A stretch of DNA of 64,000 nt. Origin: an uncultured Chryseobacterium sp. (GTDB lineage: Bacteria > Bacteroidota > Bacteroidia > Flavobacteriales > Weeksellaceae). The notes below the pieces were generated by a model that was not told where the DNA came from, ran no database searches, and was given only the letters and a program-made list of their open reading frames with translations. Where the stretch lies: positions 1-64,000 of the forward strand of contig CAJYLO010000028.1 of assembly GCA_913776245.1 (NCBI GenBank), written 5' to 3'. Made by a program: the position numbers and the translations under genes. Below, one piece after another: positions 33,254 through 42,332 of the stretch (its first letter is position 1; the number at the start of each line of letters is the position of its first letter).

Positions 33254-34717
33254 ATGCTGCGACGATTCATCAGATTAGAATTCAAAAGTTTTTTCAGGTC
33301 AAGTTCACTGGCAGCCAATATTGTCGTTAAGATTTTCCAACTGTTGGGAATGCTTTATATCCTTGCAATATTTGTGTTTGCCGCTTTTGGCGCATTTTAT
33401 TATCCCAAAAAGGAATTGCACATTGATCCATTACCATTCATCAGTAGGTTTTTGATCTATTGGCTGATTGCCGATCTGTTCCTGCGATATTTTTTCCAGC
33501 AGATGCCGACTCAGAACATCAAGCCTTTTCTCACGATGAATATCAGGAAAAAAACGCTGGTCAATTATATGATCAGCAAGACTTTTCTTTCTTTCTTCAC
33601 TTGGGGAAGTCTTTTTATCTATGTTCCGCTTCTGGGGATTTTGCTTTATAACGGTTATCCTGTATTAAACAGTTTTACCTGGATTTTAGCGATTATGATT
33701 CTAAGTTTCAGTATCAACCTTATCAATATCCTTCTGAACGGTAAAGATTTGGCGGTTTGGATTACCGGCGGATTTTTGGTTCTTGCCGGCGGATTGGATT
33801 ATTATAATATCATTGTTTTATCATCAGCTTCTGAGCAGTTTTTTATGCTGTTTTATAATCATTGGTATTCGGTTTTATTGCCGATAGTACTTTTTGTTAT
33901 TCTCTACACGATTTGCAGAAAATTCATTTACGATAATTTTTATCTGGACAAAGGTCTGGAAATGAAGCAGGAAGTCGGGAAAACAGAAAACATTCAGTTT
34001 CTCAATAAATACGGTGTTCTCGGAACCTTTATTAATAATGATATCCGGATGATCAAACGGAGCAAAGCAGCAAAATCCATTGCTTTGGGAAGTTTTCTGT
34101 TTCTTTTTTATGGATTGCTTTTGTTCAGTTCACCGGCTTACAAAACCGCTTATATGCAGTTATTTATGGGGCTTTTCGTCACCGGTGGATTTTTGTTTTT
34201 GTTCGGGCAGAGAGTGCCTTCTTTCGACAGTTCCTATTATCCGCTGATGATGACGCTGAACGTTCCTTACAAAGAATATCTGAAAGCGAAATGGTGGATG
34301 ATTGTGAGTGCTGTGGCTGTGAGTATGGTTTTGGCAGTTGGTTATGCGTTTGTGAGCTGGGATTTGTATTTTACGTTTTTGGCGGCCGGACTTTACAATG
34401 TTGGTGTCAATTCTCAGGTCGTTTTGCTGTCGGGCGCATTTAACAAAAACCCGGTTGACCTCAATGCGAGGGGAAAAACATTGGGCAAGAAAAACAATTT
34501 CAGTTTCAAAAATATCCTGCTTCTCTTGCCACAAATGGTTTTGCCAATGGCGGTTTTCGGCATTTCCAAATATTTTTTTGGAACAACTGTGGCTGTGGCG
34601 AGTCTGGGCGTTTTGGGATTGATTGGCTTTTTCCTACGAGAAAAATTCTTCGATTTTATTGTCAAACTCTACAAAAAAGAAAAATATTCAACCATCAAAG
34701 CCTTCAAAGGCAATTAG
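33254..34717 (+). CDS. DUF5687 family membrane protein (ABC exporter permease-like)
   Basis: This 487-residue protein has about twelve predicted membrane helices and opens MLRRFIRLEFKSFFRSSSL, the usual start of DUF5687 proteins. The family behaves as the membrane half of an ABC exporter and is normally next to an ATPase gene, as here with the gene 124 bases downstream. The intervening DNA holds a CACAAAG-type repeat rather than a terminator. The transported substrate is unknown. Confidence 0.85.
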   Translation: MLRRFIRLEFKSFFRSSSLAANIVVKIFQLLGMLYILAIFVFAAFGAFYYPKKELHIDPLPFISRFLIYWLIADLFLRYFFQQMPTQNIKPFLTMNIRKKTLVNYMISKTFLSFFTWGSLFIYVPLLGILLYNGYPVLNSFTWILAIMILSFSINLINILLNGKDLAVWITGGFLVLAGGLDYYNIIVLSSASEQFFMLFYNHWYSVLLPIVLFVILYTICRKFIYDNFYLDKGLEMKQEVGKTENIQFLNKYGVLGTFINNDIRMIKRSKAAKSIALGSFLFLFYGLLLFSSPAYKTAYMQLFMGLFVTGGFLFLFGQRVPSFDSSYYPLMMTLNVPYKEYLKAKWWMIVSAVAVSMVLAVGYAFVSWDLYFTFLAAGLYNVGVNSQVVLLSGAFNKNPVDLNARGKTLGKKNNFSFKNILLLLPQMVLPMAVFGISKYFFGTTVAVASLGVLGLIGFFLREKFFDFIVKLYKKEKYSTIKAFKGN

Positions 34718-34730
34718 ACTTAAAATTTTG

Positions 34731-34818
34731 TCTTCGTTAAGTTTTACGTCTTTGTGAACCTTAAAAATGTTTTCAATATTAATAAAAAATCTTTGTGGAC
34801 TTTGTGTTCAAAAAAACT
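34731..34818. repeat. CACAAAG-type intergenic repeat, copy 1
   Basis: It contains GTCTTTGTGAACCTTAAAAA and, after a spacer, CTTTGTGGACTTTGTGTTC. It shares the CTTTGTGnnCTTTGTGTT motif with three further intergenic segments within 4.2 kb. It lies between the permease and ATPase genes. Confidence 0.5.
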
Positions 34819-34841
34819 CTCACTTCTAAAATATAAATAAA

Positions 34842-35552
34842 ATGATAACAATAAATAACCTCTCCAAAGTATACGAAACCAAAAAAGTCTTATCCATAGA
34901 AAACCTAGAATTTCCAAAAGGTCAAACGATTGGCTTAGTCGGGAACAACGGCGCCGGAAAAACTACATTATTCAGTCTGATTTTGGATTTGATAGAACCA
35001 AGTTCCGGATTTGTTTCCATCGACGGAGAAAAAGTCAACGAATCTGAAAATTGGAAAAACAAAGTCGGCGCATTTATAGACGAAACTTTTCTCATTGGCT
35101 ATCTCACTCCCGAAGAATATTTTTATTTCCTGGGAGAACTCCGAGGGCAAAGTAAAGCGAGTGTTGACGAATTTTTAAAAAACTTCACCGATTTCTTCAA
35201 CGGAGAAATCCTGAATGCCAAAAAATACATCCGCGACCTTTCCAAAGGCAATATGAAAAAAGTCGGAATCATCGGCGCATTAATCGGAACGCCTGCGATT
35301 ATCATTTTGGATGAACCTTTCGCTAACCTCGACCCATCAACCCAAATCAAATTGAAAAATCTCATCAGAGAATGGTCGCAAAATTCGGATTCCACATTCC
35401 TGATTTCCAGTCACGATTTGGCGCATACCACTGAAGTTTGCGAAAGAATTGTGGTTATTAATAAAGGCGAATTGGTAAGAGATATTCAAACTTCGCCAGA
35501 AACACTGAGAGATTTGGAGCAATATTTTGCAGACCAGGTTTCGATAAGTTAG
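34842..35552 (+). CDS. ABC transporter ATP-binding protein
   Basis: This 236-residue ATPase has Walker A GNNGAGKTT near residue 34, a signature DLSKGNMKKVG (a variant of LSGGQ typical of exporters), Walker B AIIILDEPFANLDP near 150 and the switch histidine in LISSHDL. With the DUF5687 permease upstream it should form an exporter. It is the ABC-2 type (CcmA/drug-exporter class) rather than an importer. Confidence 0.92.
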   Translation: MITINNLSKVYETKKVLSIENLEFPKGQTIGLVGNNGAGKTTLFSLILDLIEPSSGFVSIDGEKVNESENWKNKVGAFIDETFLIGYLTPEEYFYFLGELRGQSKASVDEFLKNFTDFFNGEILNAKKYIRDLSKGNMKKVGIIGALIGTPAIIILDEPFANLDPSTQIKLKNLIREWSQNSDSTFLISSHDLAHTTEVCERIVVINKGELVRDIQTSPETLRDLEQYFADQVSIS

Positions 35553-35561
35553 ATTTAGTTT

Positions 35562-35615
35562 TTCGCAGATTTTGCATATAAAGCAGATTAAAATTTCATC
35601 TGCTCAATTTGCGAA
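35562..35615. repeat. CGCAGAT/ATCTGC inverted repeat
   Basis: TTCGCAGATTTTGCATATAA.GCAGAT and ATCTGCTCAATTTGCGAA are imperfectly inverted and could form a long hairpin right after the ATPase gene, where it may also serve as its terminator. Confidence 0.5.
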
Positions 35616-35634
35616 ATAAAGAATTGATTAAAAA

Positions 35635-35685
35635 AACCACAAAAGTCACAAAAGCTATTATTTTTCTTTTGTGAATTTTGTGTTT
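35635..35685. repeat. CACAAAG-type intergenic repeat, copy 2
   Basis: AACCACAAAAGTCACAAAAG and CTTTTGTGAATTTTGTGTTT are inverted with 18 of 20 positions matching around an 11-base spacer. It lies between the convergent ATPase and SMR genes. Confidence 0.6.
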
Positions 35686-35695
35686 CGATGATTTG

Positions 35696-36025
35696 TTAAT
35701 GTGAAGAAACGGCTTTCAGTCCAACGATGGAAGCAATCAGGGTGAAAATAAAAAATAAGCGCCAGAATGTCGCCGGTTCTTTGAAGATGAAAATCCCAAC
35801 CAGAACAGTTCCTACCGCTCCGATTCCTGTCCAGACGGCGTAAGCCGTTCCCAACGGAAGTGTTTGTGTTGCTTTAATTAATAAAAGCATACTTGCAATC
35901 AAAGAAATCCCGAATCCTGCATACCAAAGGTAAGATTCCGCACCCGAAGTTTCCTTGGCTTTCCCCAGGCAAGATGTAAATCCCACTTCGAAAAGACCGC
36001 CGAGAATTAATAAAATCCAGTTCAT
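35696..36025 (-). CDS. SMR family efflux protein, SugE/Gdx-like
   Basis: This 109-residue protein has four membrane helices and the essential glutamate at residue 13 (GGLFEVGFTSCLG). The segment KATQTLPLGTAYAVWTGIGAVGTVLVGI is the Gdx (SugE) form rather than the EmrE form, so guanidinium or small quaternary ammonium export is more likely than broad multidrug export. It probably works as an antiparallel dimer. No guanidine riboswitch was recognised in the 76 bases upstream. Confidence 0.88.
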   Translation of the reverse strand: MNWILLILGGLFEVGFTSCLGKAKETSGAESYLWYAGFGISLIASMLLLIKATQTLPLGTAYAVWTGIGAVGTVLVGIFIFKEPATFWRLFFIFTLIASIVGLKAVSSH

Positions 36026-36101
36026 TTACGTATTAAATTTTAATGATGTAAATTTCCAAATTTTAATGCTACGGATTTTTTTACAAATGTTAAAAAAATA
36101 A

Positions 36102-36662
36102 TCAGATTTCGCTTCGGATTCTGCTCAGGCTGACTTGCGTGATTCCCAGATAGGAAGCGATATAACCCAGTTGAACTCTTTGAATAATCCCGGGTTGTTT
36201 TGTCAGAAGTTCTTCATAACGCTGACTGGCCGTTCTGAACTGTCTGGAAATGAATAGTTCTTCGGTTTTTACCAATTCTCTCTCAGCTAATTTTCTTCCC
36301 CAATTCGAGATATTGATATCAGTTTCAAATAATTCTCGCAAATGTTCTATTTTTAATTGATACAAAACGCAATCTTCCAAAAGCTGAATATTTTCATAAT
36401 TCGGATAATTATCAACATAGCTTTTCATCGGCAAAACCACATCACCTTCTTTTCCAAACCAAAACGTCAAATCTTGATTTTCCTGTGGAACAAAAGCTCT
36501 TACAATCCCTTTTTTAATAAAATAAATCGTTCTTTCTACTTTTCCGGCTTTGATGATAATGCTGTCTTTAGGACACTCGATCTCTGAAATCAAATTCTTT
36601 AAAACCGATTTAGAATGTTCCGGAAGAGCGAAAATCTGATCAAGAATGCTGTCAATATTCAT
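36102..36662 (-). CDS. Crp/Fnr family transcriptional regulator
   Basis: This 186-residue protein has an N-terminal cyclic-nucleotide-binding-like beta roll (about residues 25-115; KAGKVERTIYFIKKGIVRAF) and a short C-terminal helix-turn-helix (about residues 145-186; YIASYLGITQVSLSRIRSEI). It has no FNR-type cysteines. The roll lacks the PRAATV-type phosphate cassette, so cAMP binding is doubtful. The gene is 76 bases upstream of the SMR gene on the same strand and could regulate it. The ATG was taken one codon after a possible TTG start. Confidence 0.87.
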   Translation of the reverse strand: MNIDSILDQIFALPEHSKSVLKNLISEIECPKDSIIIKAGKVERTIYFIKKGIVRAFVPQENQDLTFWFGKEGDVVLPMKSYVDNYPNYENIQLLEDCVLYQLKIEHLRELFETDINISNWGRKLAERELVKTEELFISRQFRTASQRYEELLTKQPGIIQRVQLGYIASYLGITQVSLSRIRSEI

Positions 36663-36683
36663 CAACGGAATTTAAGAAAAAAT

Positions 36684-36718
36684 AAAAAATCCTCAGAGAA
36701 ATTTTCTGAGGATTTTTT
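36684..36718. terminator. Bidirectional terminator between the Crp-like gene and fumC
   Basis: AAAAAATCCTCAGA and TCTGAGGATTTTTT form a 14-bp perfect stem with a 7-base loop and A/T runs on both sides. It mainly ends the minus-strand fumC message. Confidence 0.8.
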
Positions 36719-36734
36719 GTTTTTATTCGTGAAT

Positions 36735-38129
36735 CTATTTCAGGCTTCCCACCATATCTTCCGGCTTCACCCACTCATCAAATTGTTCAGCCGTCAATAA
36801 ACCAAGATTGACAGCTTCTTCTTTCAGAGTCGTTCCGTTTTTGTGAGCCGTTTTGGCAATTTTTGCGGCATTTTCGTAACCAATGTGGGTATTCAAAGCT
36901 GTTACCAGCATCAGAGATTTGTCTACCAATTCTTTGATTCTCGGCTCATTTGGCTCGATTCCAACGGCACAATGGTCGTTGAAAGAAATCATTGCATCAG
37001 CCAATAATTGTGCAGACTGCAGGAAGTTCGCGGCCATCACCGGTTTGAAAACATTCAGTTCATAATTTCCTTGTGTTCCAGCGAAAGAAATCGTGGTATC
37101 ATTCCCCAAAACCTGTGCGCAAACCATCGTAATCGCTTCATTCTGTGTCGGATTCACTTTTCCTGGCATAATAGAAGAACCAGGCTCGTTTTCAGGAATG
37201 AAGATTTCCCCGATTCCGGAACGTGGACCGGAAGCCAGCAATCTGATATCCTGAGCAATCTTGTAAAGCGAAACCGCCAATTGCTTCAGCGCACCGTGTG
37301 TTTCTACGATGCCGTCGTGCGCCGCCAAAGCCTCGAATTTATTCGGTGCTGTCACGAATGGCAAACCTGTAAAATCTGCAATATATTTTGCGACCAAAAC
37401 GTCATAACCTTTTGGTGTGTTAAGTCCGGTTCCAACCGCCGTTCCGCCAAGAGCCAATTCTTTCAAATGGTCAAGCGTATTGTTGATTGCTTTTTTCGCA
37501 TAATCCAATTGAGCCACATAACCAGAGAATTCTTGTCCCAAAGTCAAAGGCGTTGCATCCATCAGGTGCGTTCTTCCGATTTTGACGATATTCTGATATT
37601 TCTTAGCTTTTCCGTCCAGCGTATTTCTCAGTTTTTCCAATGCAGGCAAAGTCGCTTTTACCACTTTCGTGTATGCCGCGATGTGCATTGCCGTCGGATA
37701 AGTATCGTTTGAAGACTGGGATTTATTGACATCATCATTTGGGTGAACTTCCGTTTTTTCGCCCAATTTTCCACCGCTGTTCACGTGAGATTTATTCGCA
37801 ACAACCTCGTTCACATTCATATTAGATTGTGTTCCCGAGCCTGTTTGCCAGATCACCAACGGAAACTGGTCATACAATTCGCCTGCAAGAATCTCATCAC
37901 AAACCTTCCCGATAGCATCTCTTTTTTCATTAGAAAGAACGCCTAATTCCGCATTGGTGTAAGCCGCTGCTTTTTTCAGGTAAGCAAATGCATCGATAAT
38001 TTCGCGCGGCATACTTCCTTCCGGACCGATTTTGAAATTATTTCTGGAACGCTCGGTCTGCGCACCCCAAAATTTATCAGCAGGCACTTGCACTTCGCCC
38101 ATCGTGTCTTTTTCGATTCTGAAACTCAT
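36735..38129 (-). CDS. fumC: Fumarate hydratase, class II
   Basis: This 464-residue TCA-cycle enzyme interconverts fumarate and L-malate without an iron-sulphur cluster. The superfamily signature [16 protein letters not shown] lies near residue 317. The substrate contacts [14 protein letters not shown] (about 96), [13 protein letters not shown] (about 138) and [20 protein letters not shown] are all present. Length fits the class II family. Confidence 0.96.
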   Translation of the reverse strand: MSFRIEKDTMGEVQVPADKFWGAQTERSRNNFKIGPEGSMPREIIDAFAYLKKAAAYTNAELGVLSNEKRDAIGKVCDEILAGELYDQFPLVIWQTGSGTQSNMNVNEVVANKSHVNSGGKLGEKTEVHPNDDVNKSQSSNDTYPTAMHIAAYTKVVKATLPALEKLRNTLDGKAKKYQNIVKIGRTHLMDATPLTLGQEFSGYVAQLDYAKKAINNTLDHLKELALGGTAVGTGLNTPKGYDVLVAKYIADFTGLPFVTAPNKFEALAAHDGIVETHGALKQLAVSLYKIAQDIRLLASGPRSGIGEIFIPENEPGSSIMPGKVNPTQNEAITMVCAQVLGNDTTISFAGTQGNYELNVFKPVMAANFLQSAQLLADAMISFNDHCAVGIEPNEPRIKELVDKSLMLVTALNTHIGYENAAKIAKTAHKNGTTLKEEAVNLGLLTAEQFDEWVKPEDMVGSLK

Positions 38130-38152
38130 TATATTTGATTTAAATTTTAAAA

Positions 38153-38280
38153 TTAACCAAAAAAGTCACAAAAGCTCATTAAATAAGTTAAAGAAATATT
38201 TTCCCTTGCTAAGTTCTACGGCTTTGCGACCTTAAAAAACAGGTTGTTAAATTATAATTCTTGGGACTTTGCGTTTAAAA
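38153..38280. repeat. CACAAAG-type intergenic repeat, copy 3
   Basis: AACCAAAAAAGTCACAAAAGC is followed about 60 bases later by CTACGGCTTTGCGACCTTAA and then by GGGACTTTGCGTTTAAAA. It is the most degraded copy and lies between fumC and the small membrane protein gene. Confidence 0.45.
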
Positions 38281-38367
38281 TAATCCTGCAAAGGCGATAC
38301 AATTACAACCTTACGAAATTACTAAAAACTGAAAATTCAGCAAAATGAAAAAAATCAAGCGATAAAT

Positions 38368-38399
38368 TTTGTCAGATTTAATTAAAACTTCTATTTTTG
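38368..38399 (+). promoter_or_regulatory. Promoter of the small membrane protein gene
   Basis: TTTG (38368-38371), 20 bases, then TATTTTTG (38392-38399): both elements of the Bacteroidota vegetative promoter are perfect. Confidence 0.6.
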
Positions 38400-38416
38400 C
38401 TTAAAATTATAGCATT

Positions 38417-38692
38417 ATGATGTTATCCGCTTTTTGGCCGTTTTACCAATTCCTTTGGACTGTTTATTTCTTCACAATGATGTTGTGCGGATTCTGGTGT
38501 ATTTTGATGTTCTTCGGATTCATCGTACCGCTTTGGTTAACAGAAGGTGTTGCAGAATATTTTGGTAAAATCAACAAAAACTTCGACCCGGAGAAAGTAA
38601 GATACAAAAAACTGTACGAGCAGGAAGGTGTTGAGGTTATCTACCAAAGACCAGCAGGCGAAAGACCAGCGAGCCACGGTCACCACCATTAA
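38417..38692 (+). CDS. Small two-helix membrane protein
   Basis: This 91-residue protein has two hydrophobic segments rich in aromatic residues (about 4-24 and 25-45, FWCILMFFGFIVPLWLTEG), then a soluble, charged tail that ends in a His cluster HGHHH. I do not recognise a named family. The good promoter upstream, the strong hydrophobic pattern and the basic tail support a real gene. The His-rich end could bind metal, but that is speculation. Confidence 0.7.
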   Translation: MMLSAFWPFYQFLWTVYFFTMMLCGFWCILMFFGFIVPLWLTEGVAEYFGKINKNFDPEKVRYKKLYEQEGVEVIYQRPAGERPASHGHHH

Positions 38693-38781
38693 TCGGGCAA
38701 TTTTCTTTTCGTGAGAGATTGCACTCAAAGCGAAACAATATATAATAAATCCATTCTTTCGAGAGTGGATTTTCTGTTTTT

Positions 38782-38885
38782 AACCACAAAGTCACAAAGA
38801 TTTCAAAGAACACAATTAAATTTTCGTTTCTAAAGATTAGCTTAGTGAATCTCGTGTAAAAACTTTGTGCCTTTGTGTTGAAAAA
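38782..38885. repeat. CACAAAG-type intergenic repeat, copy 4
   Basis: AACCACAAAGTCACAAAG (38782-38799) and CTTTGTGCCTTTGTGTTG (38863-38880) are inverted with 15 of 18 positions matching around a 63-base spacer. It lies between the small membrane protein gene and prfA. Confidence 0.6.
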
Positions 38886-38937
38886 AATCAAACTATTTTC
38901 TTGATTCTTGAATCTTTCTTCTTGTTTCTTAATTCCG

Positions 38938-38945
38938 TATCTTTG
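38938..38945 (+). promoter_or_regulatory. -7 promoter element of prfA
   Basis: TATCTTTG matches TAnnTTTG 17 bases before the ATG. Confidence 0.45.
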
Positions 38946-38962
38946 CCAACTAAAATTTACCT

Positions 38963-40051
38963 ATGTCTAAGTCATTAATTCCGAAACTGGAAGCGATAAA
39001 ACAACGATATCATGAGGTGGCCGACCTTATCATCCAGCCGGATGTAATTACGGATCAAAAAAGATATTCTGCCCTGAACAAAGAATATAGTGACCTTGGA
39101 AAAATCGTAAAGGTGTTCGATGAATATAAAGCAGCGCTTGACACGATTGCTGAGTCTGACGAGATTATTGCAGACGGTTCCGATAAAGAATTCGTGGAAA
39201 TGGCGAAGCAGGAAAAGTATGAAGCGCAGGACAAACTGCCGGCTTTGGAAGAAGATCTGAAATACCTTCTGATTCCGAAAGATCCTGCCGATGACAAGAA
39301 TATCATCCTGGAAATGCGTGCCGGAACCGGTGGCGACGAAGCTGCGATTTTCGTGGAAGATATGTACAGAATGTATTCCATGTATTTCAAAACCAAAGGC
39401 TGGAAACACGAAATCACCGATTCCAGTGAGGCGTCCAAAGGTTATAAGGAACTGATAATGAAAGTGGAAGGCGAAAGCGTTTACGGGATTATGAAATTTG
39501 AGTCCGGAGTTCACCGTGTGCAGCGTGTTCCGGAAACCGAATCTCAGGGTCGTGTTCACACATCAGCCATTACGATTGCCGTTTTGCCGGAAGCTGAAGA
39601 GGTGGATGTGGAAATCAATCCTGCTGATATCGAAATGCAGACATCGCGTTCCGGAGGTGCTGGTGGACAGAACGTTAACAAGGTTGAAACCAAAGTTCAG
39701 CTGACGCACAAGCCTTCCGGAATTGTAGTAGTTTGTCAGCAGGCACGTTCTCAGCTGGCTAACAGAGAATTAGCAATGGAAATGCTGAGAGCAAAATTGT
39801 ATGATATCAAACTTCAGGAAGTAGTTGGTGATATTGCGGCGCAAAGAAAAACAATGGTTTCTACGGGAGACCGTTCGGCAAAAATCAAAACCTACAATTA
39901 TCCGCAAGGAAGGGTTACCGACCACAGAATCAACAAGTCAATTTATAATCTGGATGCTTATATGAATGGCGATATCCAAGAAATGATGGATGCCGTGATT
40001 ATGGCGGAAAATGCAGAAAAACTGAAAGGTGAGGAGGAAGGAATTTCCTGA
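38963..40051 (+). CDS. prfA: Peptide chain release factor 1
   Basis: This 362-residue factor reads UAA and UAG stop codons. The GGQ motif that triggers peptide release is in [18 protein letters not shown] near residue 233, and the C-terminal domain carries the usual [16 protein letters not shown]. The length (about 360) and the N-terminal helical domain distinguish it from RF2 and from the short ArfB-type hydrolases. It is monocistronic and ends in a hairpin-type terminator. Confidence 0.95.
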   Translation: MSKSLIPKLEAIKQRYHEVADLIIQPDVITDQKRYSALNKEYSDLGKIVKVFDEYKAALDTIAESDEIIADGSDKEFVEMAKQEKYEAQDKLPALEEDLKYLLIPKDPADDKNIILEMRAGTGGDEAAIFVEDMYRMYSMYFKTKGWKHEITDSSEASKGYKELIMKVEGESVYGIMKFESGVHRVQRVPETESQGRVHTSAITIAVLPEAEEVDVEINPADIEMQTSRSGGAGGQNVNKVETKVQLTHKPSGIVVVCQQARSQLANRELAMEMLRAKLYDIKLQEVVGDIAAQRKTMVSTGDRSAKIKTYNYPQGRVTDHRINKSIYNLDAYMNGDIQEMMDAVIMAENAEKLKGEEEGIS

Positions 40052-40120
40052 TAGAAGCGAGAAGTAAAAAGTCAGAAGTTAGAAGTGTAATGCTTCTAAA
40101 CTTAAAATAAAGTTTGTAGA

Positions 40121-40150
40121 GCTCAGTAAAATTACTGGGCTTTCTTATTT
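40121..40150 (+). terminator. Terminator after prfA
   Basis: GCTCAGT and ACTGGGC (one G-T pair) close a 6-base loop; TTTCTTATTT follows. Confidence 0.6.
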
Positions 40151-40570
40151 AGTTTTATCAATGCCTCTCAAACCGTTGAAACGCACGCCATATTTCCAAT
40201 TGCAATAGGCAAAGAACTGATATAATCTGTACTCGAAATCGAAGCCATATTTTTCGTTAACATCATAATCAATGGCTACTTCGTAAAAATTAGGATTGAT
40301 TCCCGAAAAAAAGCGATTGTTCCATTCGGTGACAAGGAGCTGATTTCTTGACTTTAATCCGCTTTCCGTGAACATTGATTTAGGTTGCGCTCTTGTTGCG
40401 ACAAACGTTTCATAATCGGTATCGAAAACCGTAATTTCCCACTCACCTGCTGAGTCCGCTTTTTTCTGAGCAGATAATCCCGGTTTGGAATCTTCCGGTA
40501 AATGTTTCGGATTTGATGTGCAAGACCAGATGAAGCCGGAAATAATCAATATGATGATGAGGTTTTTCAT
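40145..40570 (-). CDS. DUF6146-type lipoprotein
   Basis: This 141-residue lipoprotein has a lipobox IWSC with cysteine 17. The mature part has the pattern FDTDYETFVATRAQPKSMF, then LKSRNQLLVTEWNNRFF and a tyrosine-rich end (YGFDFEYRLYQFFAYCNW), which fits the DUF6146 family of Bacteroidota. No function is known. It is convergent with prfA and its stop codon lies inside the prfA terminator region. Confidence 0.75.
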   Translation of the reverse strand: MKNLIIILIISGFIWSCTSNPKHLPEDSKPGLSAQKKADSAGEWEITVFDTDYETFVATRAQPKSMFTESGLKSRNQLLVTEWNNRFFSGINPNFYEVAIDYDVNEKYGFDFEYRLYQFFAYCNWKYGVRFNGLRGIDKTK

Positions 40571-40691
40571 TGCAGATGATTTGTTTAAAGTTAGGACTTA
40601 TTTTATAACCAATGAATTATCTCTCAATTTCTTTTTTTGGTTGATGAAAGAAACAATCTGGATGCACTCAATTTTACTCGTGGAATTTCAT

Positions 40692-40773
40692 GCAGCCCGG
40701 CTTGAGCGGTTATCCTTTTTGCGAGAGGTTATGCCGAGCAAAAAGATAATAGCGGAAGACGGAATAGCTGCCC
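40692..40773 (+). repeat. Dispersed intergenic repeat, copy 2
   Basis: CAGCCCGGCTTGAGCGG, TATCCTTTTTGC, a short variable part, GCAAAAAGATAAT and AGCGGAAGACGGA to GCTGCCC follow the same order as copy 1 at 20551-20655 (read on the minus strand). The middle is about 20 bases shorter. Confidence 0.65.
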
Positions 40774-40787
40774 AAATACAAACAAAA

Positions 40788-40813
40788 AACCGTTCCAAAA
40801 AATTGAAACGGTT
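40788..40813 (-). terminator. Terminator after the secreted EEP gene
   Basis: AACCGTT and AACGGTT form a 7-bp stem with a 12-base loop that partly extends it; on the minus strand TTTTTTGTTTG follows. Confidence 0.6.
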
Positions 40814-40823
40814 GAATTTATTA

Positions 40824-42023
40824 TTATGGTTCCTTCTGGAGAATCACGAACGCCGGGAAGTGGTCCGAATAACCGCCGGTGAACTGATCGCCATTCCAGG
40901 ACCGGAAAGGATAGCCTTTGTAATTTCCTTCTTTGTTCACAAGATAAGCCGGCGCAAAAATTTCTGCCTTGAAAACGGAATAGTCTTTTCTAAGCTCATT
41001 GTTAGGTGAGTAAAGATTGGCCGAAACAATAATCTGGTCAAAAAGGTTTGGCGCATCCTGATATGCCAATGATGCTACGCCTTTTTTATACAATGGATAC
41101 ATCAGATTCAGGTAATGGTTGTCTTCATTAAGATCTTTTGGGTTTCCAACCGCTTTCAGATAATTTTTCAAACTTGGGCTGATTGGGTCATCATTGAAAT
41201 CTCCCATTGCAAAAAGCTTGGTAGACGGATCCAGTGCCTTCACGCTGTCCATTTCTTTTTTAAGAATGGCTGCTGCTGCATTACGTTTTGGCAGAGATGC
41301 CGCTTCACCACCTCTTCTTGATGGCCAGTGATTAAGGAAAAATGCTACTTTTTCATTGTCAAGGAAACCTGTCATCACCAAAATATCACGGGTGTATTCT
41401 CTGTTCCCGTTTTCACCAAATATCTTTACTTCTTTTTTCCAGGATTTGGATGGGGTGAATCTTCTTTTCTGATAGATGAATGCCACATCAATTCCTCGGT
41501 AGTCATAAGAGTTGTAGTGAACGATTCCGTAATCATACTTTGCAATAGCCGGTTCTTTTACCAGATCTTCTACAACTTGCCTGTTTTCTACCTCAATAAG
41601 ACCAACAACTGCAGGTGCCGTTCCTGTGTAAGCTTTTCCCATTTCAGAGATCACCTTAGCCTCATTTTCCAGCTTTTGCTTGTATATTTTATAATTATAG
41701 TTTTTTCCACTCTTTGGAGTGAATTCTTCTGAGCCGCCTTGTATTCTGACAACTTTCTTTCCTGCAAGAGATTCATCATTCCACACGCCTTTGTAGTCCT
41801 TTTCTGTAACTTCCAGGTATTTGATAGAATCCAGCGGAACACTTCTGTGGAATGCCGGATTGCTCTTATCCTTAGTTCCGTCTATATAATCTGCAGAACG
41901 CACGGTATCCCAAAGGTTTTCTACGTTCAGAAAACCGACAGTAGCCGCACGAACCTGTCTTTTTTGCTGGGCAAATAATAGAGAAATGCCGAGTAAAGCA
42001 ATTAAGCTGAATAAATTTTTCAT
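40824..42023 (-). CDS. Secreted endonuclease/exonuclease/phosphatase (EEP) family protein
   Basis: This 399-residue protein has a signal peptide (about residues 1-19, ending LLFAQ). The ATG at MKNLFSLIALL is preferred over a TTG 7 codons upstream. The EEP fold is shown by FLNVENLWDTV (motif with the first Asn and Glu), VGLIEVENRQV, the central LNHWPSRRGG, the GDFNDDP motif near residue 265 and the C-terminal GGYSDHFPAF with the catalytic SDH. Secreted EEP enzymes cut nucleic acids or sugar or lipid phosphates. It is divergent from a TonB receptor/DUF5689 pair, suggesting a nutrient-scavenging locus. Confidence 0.88.
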   Translation of the reverse strand: MKNLFSLIALLGISLLFAQQKRQVRAATVGFLNVENLWDTVRSADYIDGTKDKSNPAFHRSVPLDSIKYLEVTEKDYKGVWNDESLAGKKVVRIQGGSEEFTPKSGKNYNYKIYKQKLENEAKVISEMGKAYTGTAPAVVGLIEVENRQVVEDLVKEPAIAKYDYGIVHYNSYDYRGIDVAFIYQKRRFTPSKSWKKEVKIFGENGNREYTRDILVMTGFLDNEKVAFFLNHWPSRRGGEAASLPKRNAAAAILKKEMDSVKALDPSTKLFAMGDFNDDPISPSLKNYLKAVGNPKDLNEDNHYLNLMYPLYKKGVASLAYQDAPNLFDQIIVSANLYSPNNELRKDYSVFKAEIFAPAYLVNKEGNYKGYPFRSWNGDQFTGGYSDHFPAFVILQKEP

Positions 42024-42332
42024 GTATAAAGTACTTATTTTCAAATGTTTTTGAGTAACTCTTTGATCTGATTATACGTTTTAGTAATTTTGAAAAAGGT
42101 TACAAAATAAAAAAAATGTAGGGCTACAAAAGTAATTTTTTTTATATACCTGCAAAATAAAAATTTAATGTTTTTAAAAAATGTTATAATAAGTGCTGAA
42201 AATTTAAAATTTTGTTAAAATAAAAATAAAATGTTAAAAAGTTTTAATTATCAAAAATTTATTTACATTTGCCTTCCCGTGTATAACGGACTGTATATTA
42301 GAAAAAAAGAGCAAACAAAACCTAATTGATTT
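42024..42332. promoter_or_regulatory. Divergent promoter region, EEP gene versus TonB receptor
   Basis: On the minus strand TTTG (42156-42153), 18 bases, TACTTTTG (42134-42127) is a full promoter for the EEP gene. On the plus strand TACATTTG (42264-42271) is a perfect -7 element for the receptor gene; its -33 part is unclear. Between them the DNA is over 80 percent A/T. I saw no operator-like repeat. Confidence 0.55.

Noticed and set aside
36026-36101. Guanidine riboswitch upstream of the SugE-like gene
   Set aside because: The gap is only 76 bases, shorter than a guanidine-I riboswitch, and no matching G-rich core was seen.
37008-37712. 234-residue ORF antisense to fumC
   Set aside because: It lies entirely within fumC, has no signal or domain pattern, and its composition is that of a reversed coding strand.
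38975-39559. 194-residue ORF antisense to prfA
   Set aside because: Shadow of prfA; Phe/His-rich translation typical of the reverse frame.
40052-40100. Possible CRISPR or tandem repeat from repeated AGAAGT units
   Set aside because: Only short irregular units over about 50 bases, with no spacers or cas genes.
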